A stretch of DNA of 64,000 nt. Origin: Gammaproteobacteria bacterium. Its GTDB lineage: Bacteria > Pseudomonadota > Gammaproteobacteria > Pseudomonadales > Pseudohongiellaceae. A program made the position numbers and the translations under genes. The DNA lies in NCBI GenBank assembly GCA_030682575.1, contig JAUXNX010000012.1, forward strand, positions 434,001 to 498,000, read 5' to 3'. The notes beneath the pieces are model-generated. The model worked only from the letters and a program-made list of their open reading frames with translations. It made no database searches and was not told the origin of the DNA. This document shows positions 45,330 through 54,616 of this stretch, piece after piece. Numbering within the stretch: the stretch's first letter is position 1; every line of letters starts with the position of its first letter.

Positions 45330-45860
45330 AGGAGATGCGAGAGCACAAGATTGTGAACGAACGTTCGATTTCGTTTATATGGCCACAATGGAAGTGGCCA
45401 CATGTATTTCTTTTCGGGTAAATTACCTATTGTTCATGCACACAGAAATGTGCTGGAATTTGCGGCATTTTGTCGAACGCCCGCTTTATTCTCTACGCAG
45501 CCAATCACTCAGTATCCACTGGCTGACTCGAAGTCAGTTAGTAGCATTTCGAATACTTTCTATAATTTGGGTTTGATTTTCTACAAGCGGGGCTGTTTTG
45601 TGACAATTTGTAACTGAAGAAGTAATAGCAGAATTCCGTGTGCTACCATCCATTCACTTTTTGGTCGACCGGCACTAAGGATAGTGTTCAACTGGCCATT
45701 TAGAGCTAAGGCGAAGGGCTGTTAAGAGATTCTTTGTTCCCCCCCTTTTCTAAAACACTGAGTTGCTTTTTAGTTCGACGCCTTAGCGACCCCAAATACG
45801 TCAATACATCCAGCAGCATTTCGTAACCGACTTCGCAGCCACCCATCTTGGACTTACCCA
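45330..45860. other. Gene-poor, AT-rich gap of about 540 bp
   Basis: No supported gene on either strand; the short open frames have no start signals or recognisable product. A perfect 9-bp inverted repeat GCTAAGGCG (45705-45713) / CGCCTTAGC (45779-45787) encloses a 65-nt pyrimidine-rich loop with a run of seven C. The gap lies between the RND pump and a small secreted protein. Confidence 0.6.
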
Positions 45861-45871
45861 CATATCAATTG

Positions 45872-46648
45872 TCAGTCCAATGCCGCCAGCCGATCCTCGT
45901 ACTGTTCTTCCAGCCTGCTTAATATCCTGTCATCGCTGCCACCACCAGACAAAACCCGCAGGTGGTATTGAGAGATATTGATGTTGTAGCGCAACGTCCG
46001 AATGACGGGATCATCTTCCGAAAGCACCCCTTCCAATACCTTCAACCTTTGCTGAAAAAGTTTGCTGACGTCACGCAGATGACTGATACGATCTGTGCCA
46101 AAATCATTGTTGATGGCTAATACATGCCAATCGGAAATTTGTGCGAGACCCCGATTCAGTTCGGGAGTACCTTCCTTATAAAGACGAGTATAGAGGAGGT
46201 GCAAATAACGGAAGTGGTTGTCGACTGCAATCCAATTCTCCAACGAAACATTGGCATTGATCAGTGCTTCGACGATCTCGATCTGGTTTTCACTGTACAG
46301 ACCACTGTTGATTCGGGTGACGTGCAGGGCGCGGTCGTAAAAGCGTAGCGCCTGGATGAAATCGCCCTTCTTCTCCATTGCGCTGCCGGCGGCCTGCAAG
46401 GGCTCGCTGAGACGATAGTCGAAGGGGCCATGGTCAGATTCGAGTTGCTCGATGAGCAACACAAATTCGTCTTCCAGCATATCAGGTTGATACAGCAAAC
46501 CAGACTGTTCCGACTGAGAGAAAACCGCTTGAGTGACACTTCCCGGGGAGAAATGATTGACCTCTTGAGCCATCACCTGGGAACTGGTTGCTCCCAAGAT
46601 ACCGATGAAAATCAAGCTGCACAGAATTATGGTTTTTATTGTTTTCAT
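45872..46648 (-). CDS. Secreted TPR-like hypothetical protein (258 aa)
   Basis: Signal peptide (MKTIKTIILCSLIFIGILGATSSQVMA-Q) followed by an all-helical protein with a TPR-like repeat: GPFDYRLSEPLQAAGSAMEKKGDFIQALRFYDRALHVTRINSGLYSENQ. This DYRLSEPL...GLYS pattern recurs in unnamed exported proteins of marine Gammaproteobacteria. A start at 46660 adds four residues and is also possible. It sits downstream of the MoxR operon in the same direction, after a 228-bp AT-rich gap, and may be transcribed separately. Function unknown. Confidence 0.7.
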   Translation of the reverse strand: MKTIKTIILCSLIFIGILGATSSQVMAQEVNHFSPGSVTQAVFSQSEQSGLLYQPDMLEDEFVLLIEQLESDHGPFDYRLSEPLQAAGSAMEKKGDFIQALRFYDRALHVTRINSGLYSENQIEIVEALINANVSLENWIAVDNHFRYLHLLYTRLYKEGTPELNRGLAQISDWHVLAINNDFGTDRISHLRDVSKLFQQRLKVLEGVLSEDDPVIRTLRYNINISQYHLRVLSGGGSDDRILSRLEEQYEDRLAALD

Positions 46649-46876
46649 ATTGAGCACCATTCGCTGTTATGGCCTCAATATCTCGCAAGAATTTTGCGAT
46701 TACAACAACAAAATATTGAAAACTATCAACTTTCCAATAAATTGTGACAGTTGTGTTGCGAATTGGTTACAGAATAATTATTTATCTTCAGTAAAAACAA
46801 TCGGTTGGAATTGTGACAAATATGACAGCGGGGCCATGCAAAAACTGCAGTTATTTTCCATCAGAATCTGTAATGG

Positions 46877-48907
46877 TTAGCGGTAAGTGGTGTTGGCGAT
46901 ACGGGTTTCCGCCAACAGGACCATGACGACCAGCAAGAGTATCCACCACCAGACGCGCTGTGGCCCCTCACGTTCAGCAATCAGTTCCGCTCTTCTCACC
47001 TGCATGGACTGCATGGGTGTAGTCTCCGGATTCACAACGCGATCATGCAGCGCAGACGGCGCGATCTTCTCCAGCGCAGATTCTGCAGGATCAGCATTGA
47101 CCGCATAGAATTGATCATCTCCATCACCAGCGACACTGATGAAGCCAACGGCAATCGCCCTTAGAGTGCGATTGCCTGCATTCATGGTCACAACATCGCC
47201 AGAGGGGGAAGTGACCGTCAGGGTGGCATCCTCGGCCGCTGCCGAAGACAGATCGATAACATCGCCGATACGATAGGCCCTGTCCTTTCCGGATGCCTGA
47301 GCAAGATAGCGCAGCGATTCATGTATGAATGGGAGATAGAGCCCCTGCAAAGGCAGGTTGTTCCACTCTGTGTCGAGGGATGAGGCAAACAGCATGACTC
47401 TGCCCTGACCTGCAGAGCGCTCCAACAGCGCCGGACTGCTGTTGTCGAACTGCATCAGAACATCCGCTTCTTCCTGCGCGCTGACCGCCCAGTAGCCATC
47501 GAAGCGCACCCCCCAGTCACTACCCAGCGGCAGCAAAACCGGGTGTCGGCGGTCCATATCCGCAATCAGCAGATAATCACCACCACCAAGACGTATGCTC
47601 TGACCAAGCTCGGCAGGACTAATGGCACCAAACTGTTCATTGAACTGAGCTGCATTGACGCGATCCCCAGGTGCCATGAGCAAACTACCACCTTCCTGTA
47701 CGTAGTCTACGAGCGCGCTTGCCTGAGAGGTGCTGAAATCACTGCCCACATTCAACAGTACTACTACATCGTGCTCGGCCAGAGTTGCGGTATCAAGATC
47801 GCGTGGACTGGTAGTGACCACCACAAAGGGCGACTCCACACCACCACCAACGGCAAGAGAAAACCAATGCGCCTCATCCTCGTACCAATTCAGTGACGGC
47901 TCACCGTTGACCACCAGGACGCTGATCCTGGGCATCACATCTACCGTGAAGTAAAAAATGTTGTCGATGGCAAAATCGTCACCACTCACACTGATCTCAC
48001 CTCGGTGTGTACCCTCAGCGTCGAAGACCACGGGCAGGCGTACAACTTCTTCCGATGTGTCACGAAGATTGACCGGCACGCGGATCTGCTCTTGCCCATT
48101 CAGAGTCAGCCGCACCTCGGCCTGTTCAACATGCACACTACCGCTGCTGCGCACACGTGCCAGGATTTCGTACTCATCACGATTCTCAATCAGTTGGTCC
48201 GGTGAGCGCACATCGGTCAGTAGCAGGTTGCGCGAGGCTCCCTGCCCAACGTCAACACTGTTGAAATTCACTCCCGGAGAAAGCATCCAGCCTGAGTCAT
48301 CGTTGCCAAGTCCATTAGCCTGATAATCTGATACCAGGTAAACGGAGCGCTGGTCGTGCCGCGACGACTCCAGCATGTCATTGGCAAGGCGCAGACCGGG
48401 CATATAGCGCGTCACTTCGAAGCCGGGCCCCGCGAGATTGTTGATAAAGATGGCTGCACCTTCCAGGTCACTGCTGAGCTCGCGCACACTGACCGTCCCA
48501 TTGGCGAACGCGATCACTGCCACCTCGTCTCCTGCCCCCATACCAGCAACAATGTCACGCGCAGCTGCTCTCGCCTGCTCGAAGCGATCGCCATACAGCA
48601 TGCTCATCGATACGTCGATAAGGATAACAGCAGACTCTGGTTCTCCATCGACAAAATTGGCAATGGTGCTGTCGAACAATGGCCTGGCAAATGCGAACAC
48701 AATCAGACAGATCACTGCCGCACGCAGCAACAACAGTAACCACTGCTGGATCTGCTGAAAGAAGATCAACTTCTTGGAGGTATTCTTGAGAAAACGCAAT
48801 GTGCTGAATAGCATCTTCGGCGGTTTTTCCCGGCGAATCAGATGAATCGCCACCGGGATGGCGGCAGCCAGCAATCCGAACAGAAACAGAGGGGTCAGGA
48901 AGGCCAT
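46877..48907 (-). CDS. BatA-type vWA membrane protein (676 aa)
   Basis: N-terminal BatA domain (PLFLFGLLAAAIPVAIHLIRREKP, residues 6-30), a second helix near 56-74, then a von Willebrand A domain with the MIDAS motif D98-V-S100-M-S102, a Thr in the second loop and LVSDYQANG; all metal-binding positions are kept. After a beta-rich region (residues 230-330) comes a GATase1-like segment (VVVLLNVGSDFSTSQASALVDYVQEGGSLLMAPGD, about 385-420) and a C-terminal helix (WWWILLLVVMVLLAE). The gene is last in the operon, 3 nt after DUF58. Most of the protein is expected in the periplasm. Confidence 0.9.
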   Translation of the reverse strand: MAFLTPLFLFGLLAAAIPVAIHLIRREKPPKMLFSTLRFLKNTSKKLIFFQQIQQWLLLLLRAAVICLIVFAFARPLFDSTIANFVDGEPESAVILIDVSMSMLYGDRFEQARAAARDIVAGMGAGDEVAVIAFANGTVSVRELSSDLEGAAIFINNLAGPGFEVTRYMPGLRLANDMLESSRHDQRSVYLVSDYQANGLGNDDSGWMLSPGVNFNSVDVGQGASRNLLLTDVRSPDQLIENRDEYEILARVRSSGSVHVEQAEVRLTLNGQEQIRVPVNLRDTSEEVVRLPVVFDAEGTHRGEISVSGDDFAIDNIFYFTVDVMPRISVLVVNGEPSLNWYEDEAHWFSLAVGGGVESPFVVVTTSPRDLDTATLAEHDVVVLLNVGSDFSTSQASALVDYVQEGGSLLMAPGDRVNAAQFNEQFGAISPAELGQSIRLGGGDYLLIADMDRRHPVLLPLGSDWGVRFDGYWAVSAQEEADVLMQFDNSSPALLERSAGQGRVMLFASSLDTEWNNLPLQGLYLPFIHESLRYLAQASGKDRAYRIGDVIDLSSAAAEDATLTVTSPSGDVVTMNAGNRTLRAIAVGFISVAGDGDDQFYAVNADPAESALEKIAPSALHDRVVNPETTPMQSMQVRRAELIAEREGPQRVWWWILLLVVMVLLAETRIANTTYR

Positions 48908-48910
48908 GAC

Positions 48911-49804
48911 TCAGAAGCTCCTTGCCCGACGTGAGATATAGGACGACAACGCCGCATCCAAGGGCTGCGAGGTGTTCAGCAGGCAGTAGTCCACGCCACT
49001 GCCCTGGCACTGCTTCTTGCAGAAATCCAGGAAGCGCTGCAGGTTCTCAAGATAGGAATTGCGGATCGCGGCAGGCGAAGTGATGTAACTCTCGCTGGTC
49101 TCTGCGTCGATGAATTCGGTTGCCTCCTGAAAGCGGAAGTTCAGCTCGGCATCATCCATCACATGGAAGACGATCACATCGTTGCCCATGGAGCGCAGCC
49201 GCTGCAGTGTCTTGATCGTGCTGGCTTCGTCCTCCAGCAGATCGCTGATCAGAATCACGAGCGACTTGCGCGTCAGATTCACGGCCAGGTCCGATAGCGG
49301 GCGCACGATGTTGGTCGTCGCACCGGCCTGGATGTTGGAGAGTACACGCAGGATTCGGATCAGATGCGGCTGTCTGCACAGGGCGGGAATATAGTCCCTC
49401 ACCTTCTCGTCGAACGTGATCAATCCTATTGCATCGCGCTGCCGCATGATGAAATACGCCAGCGCCGATGCGAGCGTACGACCGTAATCGAGCTTGCTCA
49501 TCGCACCGGACGAATAGCCCATTGAGGCACTGGCATCCAGCACGACATAACAACGAACATTGGTCTCATCTTCGTACTGCTTGATGTAGAACTTGTCACT
49601 GCGGGCGTACAGCTTCCAGTCCACATGACGCATGTCATCACCACGGTAGTAGTGACGATAGTCGGTGAACTCCGGGCTGAAACCGCGATGCGGACTCTTG
49701 TGCAGGCCAGAGAGAAAACCCTCGACCACCACGCGGGCTCGCAGTTCGAGATTGTCGAGACTCGCGAGCACCGTGGGGTCGATAAACGTCGTATTTGCCG
49801 CCAT
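48911..49804 (-). CDS. DUF58 (vWA-like) protein (297 aa)
   Basis: Cytoplasmic MoxR partner. The DUF58 signature GFSPEFTDYRHYYRGDDMRHVDWKLYARSDKFYIKQYEDE spans residues 41-80; a vWA fold follows with the MIDAS-like D90-A-S92-A-S94 and LVILISDLLED. MoxR proteins are thought to remodel vWA partners through metal-dependent contacts; the intact MIDAS supports that here. The gene lies between moxR (54-nt gap) and the BatA-type gene (3 nt), in the canonical order. Confidence 0.92.
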   Translation of the reverse strand: MAANTTFIDPTVLASLDNLELRARVVVEGFLSGLHKSPHRGFSPEFTDYRHYYRGDDMRHVDWKLYARSDKFYIKQYEDETNVRCYVVLDASASMGYSSGAMSKLDYGRTLASALAYFIMRQRDAIGLITFDEKVRDYIPALCRQPHLIRILRVLSNIQAGATTNIVRPLSDLAVNLTRKSLVILISDLLEDEASTIKTLQRLRSMGNDVIVFHVMDDAELNFRFQEATEFIDAETSESYITSPAAIRNSYLENLQRFLDFCKKQCQGSGVDYCLLNTSQPLDAALSSYISRRARSF

Positions 49805-49858
49805 TGTGATGACTTCTTGATAATGCCGTTACAAGGTGTGTTGTGACTGACTGTGTTG

Positions 49859-50902
49859 TTACAGGTCGGCTGTCGGTTCAGGCACCGCCTCAATCAGGCG
49901 ACGTACCACTTCATCGGTGGTAATGCGCTCCGCCTCGGCATGGAAGTTCAGCAGCACGCGATGACGGAGCACCGCCGGTGCGAGAGCACGAATATCCCCG
50001 TAGGACACATTGTAGCGACCTCGCAGCAACGCTCGCACCTTGCCGGCCAGCACCAGATTCTGTGAAGCTCGAATACCTGCGCCCCATGCCACCCAGTCGT
50101 TCACGAATGACGGAGCCATCGGACTTTGTGGACGAGATGCGTGTACCAGACGCACTGCATAACGAATCACCGCCTGGGCTGCAGGTACCTGGCGCGCAAT
50201 GCGCTGGAATTCCAGAATGTCGTCACCACTCAGCGGGTGCGCCACAGTGTTGTCGATGACCTGCGTGGTGTTGCCTACCACCATCACTTCATCATCCTCG
50301 GAGAGATAGCCGAGTTCGATCTTGAACATGAAGCGGTCGAGCTGGGCTTCAGGCAGCGGATAGGTGCCTTCCAGCTCGATCGGGTTCTGGGTGGCCAACA
50401 CGAAGAATGGTCTGGCCATCTTGTGCGTGACGCCTGCGGCAGTCACCTGGCGTTCTTCCATCGCTTCCAGGAGCGATGACTGTGTCTTCGGCGGCGTACG
50501 GTTGATCTCGTCCGCCAGCAAAATATTGGTGAAAATCGGCCCCTTCACAAACTTGAGTTTGCGCTGGCCATCCTTCTCTTCGACGATCTCTGAGCCAACA
50601 ACGTCGGCTGGCATCAGGTCGGGAGTGAACTGGATACGGCTGAACTTGACCTGCAGGATATCGGCGACAGTCTTGATCAGCAGCGTCTTTGCCAGACCGG
50701 GGACGCCCGTCACAAGGCAGTGACCGCCGGCGAACAGCGCGATCAACAGTTCATCGATCACAGCCTCCTGCCCAACGATTACCTTCTTGATCTCGGCAAC
50801 GATCTGGTCACGACCGGTCTGCATTTTTCTGACCAGTGCCAGATCGTCCTGGCTCTCCAGTCCCGCAACAGCTTCCTCTGTAATGTTTTCTAGTTCTGAC
50901 AT
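49859..50902 (-). CDS. MoxR-family AAA+ ATPase (347 aa)
   Basis: Chaperone-like AAA+ ATPase. Walker A GVPGLAKT at 66-73, Walker B LLADEINRTPPKTQ (DEIN 131-134), sensor 1 in FFVLATQNPIELEGTYPLPEAQLDRF, and the lid domain with YGDIRALAPAVLRHR. These are the hallmarks of the MoxR clade. It is the sixth gene of the minus-strand operon and is followed by DUF58 and BatA-type vWA genes, its usual partners. The best-known roles of such sets are assembly, maturation or stress protection; the client here is unknown. Confidence 0.95.
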   Translation of the reverse strand: MSELENITEEAVAGLESQDDLALVRKMQTGRDQIVAEIKKVIVGQEAVIDELLIALFAGGHCLVTGVPGLAKTLLIKTVADILQVKFSRIQFTPDLMPADVVGSEIVEEKDGQRKLKFVKGPIFTNILLADEINRTPPKTQSSLLEAMEERQVTAAGVTHKMARPFFVLATQNPIELEGTYPLPEAQLDRFMFKIELGYLSEDDEVMVVGNTTQVIDNTVAHPLSGDDILEFQRIARQVPAAQAVIRYAVRLVHASRPQSPMAPSFVNDWVAWGAGIRASQNLVLAGKVRALLRGRYNVSYGDIRALAPAVLRHRVLLNFHAEAERITTDEVVRRLIEAVPEPTADL

Positions 50903-50937
50903 GAATGAGTCCTGTTTTGCTCGTGTATTGAAATCAT

Positions 50938-51837
50938 CTAATGAGTAAATGCGTATATCAAATAATTGATGGCGATCTTGTATGCCTCGTTGCTGTAGCG
51001 TGTCGGATAGGGTTGGTAAAAAGTGTGCTCCCAGCCATCGCCAAGATCTGCATTGTAATTGGCCACCAGCATGACACGCCCGTCGTCATCGAAAATTGCA
51101 TAAACTGCCGGTGGATAGTTGGGGTCATCCAAACTGAAACCACCGTTGAAATCCCAGGTAACAGCGCGACCTGGCACCTGCACCACTTCCTCAACGTCGA
51201 AGAAGACATGGAAGAGTTCGTGTCGCGTGTCAAGTTTCACCAGTTCACGCTCCGGAAAGAGTTTCACCATTTCGTTCTGGAAGTCTTCGAGATGAGCATC
51301 TCCCCAGAAGTCATCCAGTAGCACAAACCCACCGCGGAACATGAACTCCCGCAACACATCAACTTCTTCGGCACTGAAATTAGGACCACTATAAGTCGAA
51401 CCGATCGGCACCCGCTTCATGTTCATGTACAGGAAAGTATGCTCAAAGAGACGGGGGTCTGTGAGGTCAAGCCAGTCATAGCTCTTGCTGTTGGTATCTA
51501 TGTTCGTGTAACGCTGGACGCCACGGAGAAAATTCGACTCTGCATCGGGAAAGTCCGTGTCCCACCAGCCGCCTCTGCCACCAAAACCTCCACCGCCACG
51601 ACGATTGCGACCACCTCCGTAATTGGTGTAACGTCCACGCACCCATGTAAATTCAGCGGCTCTGCCCTCGCCAGATTCATTCATATCGAGCAGGAAGGTC
51701 TGCGGATCGAAATCCAAAGGTACGGCAGAGTTCTGTGCCATAGCGCTAACCGGCAGCAAAAGAGCAAGAATCACCGCCCCAGGAAGCAGGCAATACTCTT
51801 TCACTTTCGTGGCGCTACATCTCATCATCATTTTCAT
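50938..51837 (-). CDS. DUF4159 secreted protein (299 aa)
   Basis: Signal peptide (residues 15-35, ending VSAMAQ), then an extended glycine/arginine-rich patch (GGGRNRRGGGGFGGRGGWW, about 73-92) and the DUF4159 domain: DAESNFLRGVQRYTNI, DLTDPRLFEHTFLYMNM, FSAEEVDVLREFMFRGGFVLLDDFWGD and LVKLDTRHELFHVFFD. The LxxxFxxRGGFxLLDD segment is a GATase1-like fold trait. DUF4159 proteins repeatedly accompany MoxR/DUF58/BatA sets, so the context fits. Gap to moxR is 35 nt and to the upstream peptidase gene 25 nt. Function unknown. Confidence 0.9.
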   Translation of the reverse strand: MKMMMRCSATKVKEYCLLPGAVILALLLPVSAMAQNSAVPLDFDPQTFLLDMNESGEGRAAEFTWVRGRYTNYGGGRNRRGGGGFGGRGGWWDTDFPDAESNFLRGVQRYTNIDTNSKSYDWLDLTDPRLFEHTFLYMNMKRVPIGSTYSGPNFSAEEVDVLREFMFRGGFVLLDDFWGDAHLEDFQNEMVKLFPERELVKLDTRHELFHVFFDVEEVVQVPGRAVTWDFNGGFSLDDPNYPPAVYAIFDDDGRVMLVANYNADLGDGWEHTFYQPYPTRYSNEAYKIAINYLIYAFTH

Positions 51838-51862
51838 CTCTGACTATGGCTACTATCTTCAA

Positions 51863-54616
51863 TCATCGAGCTGCAGGTGCCGCATCAATCGCCTGCAACA
51901 ACACCTGTTGGGCTCTCTGGTAGCTGGGTGCAATCTCCAACGCCGAGAGAATATTTCTTCTCGCCTCGGCTGTCTGACCATTGATCAGATAGGCCTCCGC
52001 GAGATTAGTGCGCGCCTCCACTGGATCAGTTCTATCCAGCGTCACCAACACTTCATATTCACGAACCGCCATCTGCGAATCCTCTATCCGGGTTGCCAAC
52101 TCGGCACCGACTTGATGCGCATCGATGCGATACGGACTGACGGCCAGAGCACGTTGCAGGTAATAGTCCGCCTGCTCCGTATCTCCGGCGGCGAACGCAG
52201 TGCGGGCCAGCAGTACGGCAGAATCGTAGTCGTGTTGATGGTTTTCCATCATGATTCGCAACTGCGCCAACCGTTGCTCTTCGTCACCCTGCTGCTGATA
52301 TATCTGCGACAGCACCAATGGCGGGCTGGGGTAGCCGGAGTAATCCGGCAGAATTTCATGAGCGATCTCCAGATGCACTCTGGCTTCCTCGTATGCCTGC
52401 TCCTTGAACAGCACGATACCGAGTTGCAGATGCGCCTGGAAATCACGCGGCTGGGTTTGCACACGCTGCCGCATGTGCTGTTTCAGCGATGCATTGTTGT
52501 ACAGCTCTGCGAGCACAGCGCTGGAATTCTCTCGCTGGCCATGTCCGTGAGCTGCGCCTTCGTCGGGGGTGTCCTCGTAGTGCACGTAGACGTTGATTTC
52601 TTCAACACGACGATTGACCCAGTCCCGGAAGCCAGCATCAAAGTCTTCGATGGAATTGCCGAAGACGGTCTCGAACATCTCCGTCTCTTCCTTGATGAGA
52701 GCATATTGCTTGATCAGTTCGATCATCTTGTCGAAACCGTGTTCCTTGGCGATGTAATCCACAACCAGGTACGACTGGAAGTAGGCAAACCCCAGATCCT
52801 CATTGCTGTTCGCCCCAGTGAAACCTTCATTGAGGTTGGCGACTGGCAGAAGCTTGTCCTGCTGCGCAGCACGCACCAGTTCCATCCCTTGACGGCGCCC
52901 CCACTCTGAACGGGCCTCATGCTCCTCCCATACGGAAATCCCTTCGGAAAGCCAGCGCGGCATCCGATTATTGGTCATCTGCAATGTGAAGACGTGCACC
53001 AGTTCGTGCCAGAGAATCTCCTGCCAGTTCGCGCTCAGTGTCTCGGGAGAAATCAGTGTCACCACTTTGCCGAAACAGATGCCTACAAGTGGGCCAATAT
53101 CGGGCAATCCCACGGAACGCACAGCAAAATCATCGGTTCTTTCAAACACTTCGATCAGCACTGGCGCTTCAGGCTCGAAGCCGTACTTGGCAGTCAACGT
53201 AGTCCAGCTTTCCTCAAGCAGTGGCGCCATGTAAGGCCACAGTACCTGAGAGTCGCGCTCACTCATACGCACTTCGAAATGCTCCGTGGCATTCGTGACA
53301 TAGGTATCCAGCGTATCAAACACCTTGAGCATGTTCGAAGTCATGACATTGAAGGGATCATTGTCGAACGCCAATTCCAGATGCCGACGCCCCTCGTCTT
53401 CCTCTCCCAGTCTGATCAGGTTCGAACCCAGCAGGGTATGACCCTGCCAGTAGTTGGGATCGATCTCAATGGCGCGGCGTGCATATGAAACTGCTTCGGT
53501 GAAGCGATAGTTGTTGCCGAAGGTGTCGGCAATCTCGCCATAGAAGCGGGCATTGTCAGGACTGAAGGCATTGACGCGGGCTTCGATGGCTGCAAACTCG
53601 GCGTCCCGCTCTTTCAGCGCCGCTTGAGCCGCGAGGATACTGAGAGACTTCAAGGACTCCGGATTCACCTCCAGTGCCCGATCAATAAATTCCCTGGCTT
53701 CGTCCAGGCGATTATTGGCGACGAGCAACGTCGCCATTGTTTCCAGTGCGCTGACATCCCGCGGATTCACGTCGAGAGCGAATAGCAGTGTACGTTCACC
53801 GCCGCTAATCATGGACTGTCCCACAAGGGCGGGTACGAAGCGGCGATTCAACTGCAGAGCGGCATCATATGATTTAGCCGCGTCTACAACATTGAACTTC
53901 TCCATGAACAGGTTGCCCCACAGAACCTGAGCTTCTTGATTGGTTGGATCGACGCGGGTCGCCTCACTGAAAAGGCTATTGGCATCGTGAAAACGATCCA
54001 GCAACCAACTCGCCACTGCCACCATGGCAATTTCTTCGGCCTCGAAGACCAAGCCGGTATCGTAGCGAGCTATGGCCCTATTCAGGGGAGCTATTGCTTC
54101 ACCACGACGCCCTGCAAACTGCAACAGGCTGCCGTACTGTACCAATGAGCGTACGGGTGGATTGCTGTTGCCAGCAATGACTGCGGCAAGAATTTCAAGA
54201 GCTTCGGCAGATTTGCCGGTCATTCGTTTCAGTTCAGCCAGCTGTGTGCTGAGGGCCGCCGAGGATGCATAGTCACCAATCTCAATCTCGTCTTCCAGAA
54301 TTGCAATGGCGGTCTCGTAACTGCCGCTGAGCGCATAGGCGCGGCTGGCGCCGATAAGGCCCGCTTCTTCCTCAAACCCTGTTGCACGTTGAAACAGATC
54401 AACTGCAGCAAGATAGGAGCCGGAATTCAGCAACTCCTTTCCGCGCAGCAGCGGAGACTCTAGCTGCACATCCTGCGCATTGGCAGACACGATTGACAGC
54501 CCGATGCAGGCCAGCAGCAATGAAAGGGAGATTGCGACAAGGGGACGACGGGCGCCGCATGCAGCCGCCAGTTGTTCCCGCGTTTGTTCGTGTCGATGTT
54601 GTTCAAGGAAGTTCAT
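51863..54616 (-). CDS. Secreted TPR protein with peptidase MA-type gluzincin domain (917 aa)
   Basis: Exported or membrane-tethered protein (hydrophobic segment about 26-47) with TPR-type repeats in residues 55-430, then a metallopeptidase of the peptidase-MA type: W536-H537-E538-L-V-H541 gives HEXXH and E558 in PRWLSEGISVWEE gives the third zinc ligand, both intact, and a second block of TPR repeats (about 700-910). The start overlaps the upstream gene's stop by 14 nt. In this operon it could trim an envelope client; that is inference. Peptidase-MA domains with TPRs are known in bacteria but their targets are largely unknown. Confidence 0.88.
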   Translation of the reverse strand: MNFLEQHRHEQTREQLAAACGARRPLVAISLSLLLACIGLSIVSANAQDVQLESPLLRGKELLNSGSYLAAVDLFQRATGFEEEAGLIGASRAYALSGSYETAIAILEDEIEIGDYASSAALSTQLAELKRMTGKSAEALEILAAVIAGNSNPPVRSLVQYGSLLQFAGRRGEAIAPLNRAIARYDTGLVFEAEEIAMVAVASWLLDRFHDANSLFSEATRVDPTNQEAQVLWGNLFMEKFNVVDAAKSYDAALQLNRRFVPALVGQSMISGGERTLLFALDVNPRDVSALETMATLLVANNRLDEAREFIDRALEVNPESLKSLSILAAQAALKERDAEFAAIEARVNAFSPDNARFYGEIADTFGNNYRFTEAVSYARRAIEIDPNYWQGHTLLGSNLIRLGEEDEGRRHLELAFDNDPFNVMTSNMLKVFDTLDTYVTNATEHFEVRMSERDSQVLWPYMAPLLEESWTTLTAKYGFEPEAPVLIEVFERTDDFAVRSVGLPDIGPLVGICFGKVVTLISPETLSANWQEILWHELVHVFTLQMTNNRMPRWLSEGISVWEEHEARSEWGRRQGMELVRAAQQDKLLPVANLNEGFTGANSNEDLGFAYFQSYLVVDYIAKEHGFDKMIELIKQYALIKEETEMFETVFGNSIEDFDAGFRDWVNRRVEEINVYVHYEDTPDEGAAHGHGQRENSSAVLAELYNNASLKQHMRQRVQTQPRDFQAHLQLGIVLFKEQAYEEARVHLEIAHEILPDYSGYPSPPLVLSQIYQQQGDEEQRLAQLRIMMENHQHDYDSAVLLARTAFAAGDTEQADYYLQRALAVSPYRIDAHQVGAELATRIEDSQMAVREYEVLVTLDRTDPVEARTNLAEAYLINGQTAEARRNILSALEIAPSYQRAQQVLLQAIDAAPAAR

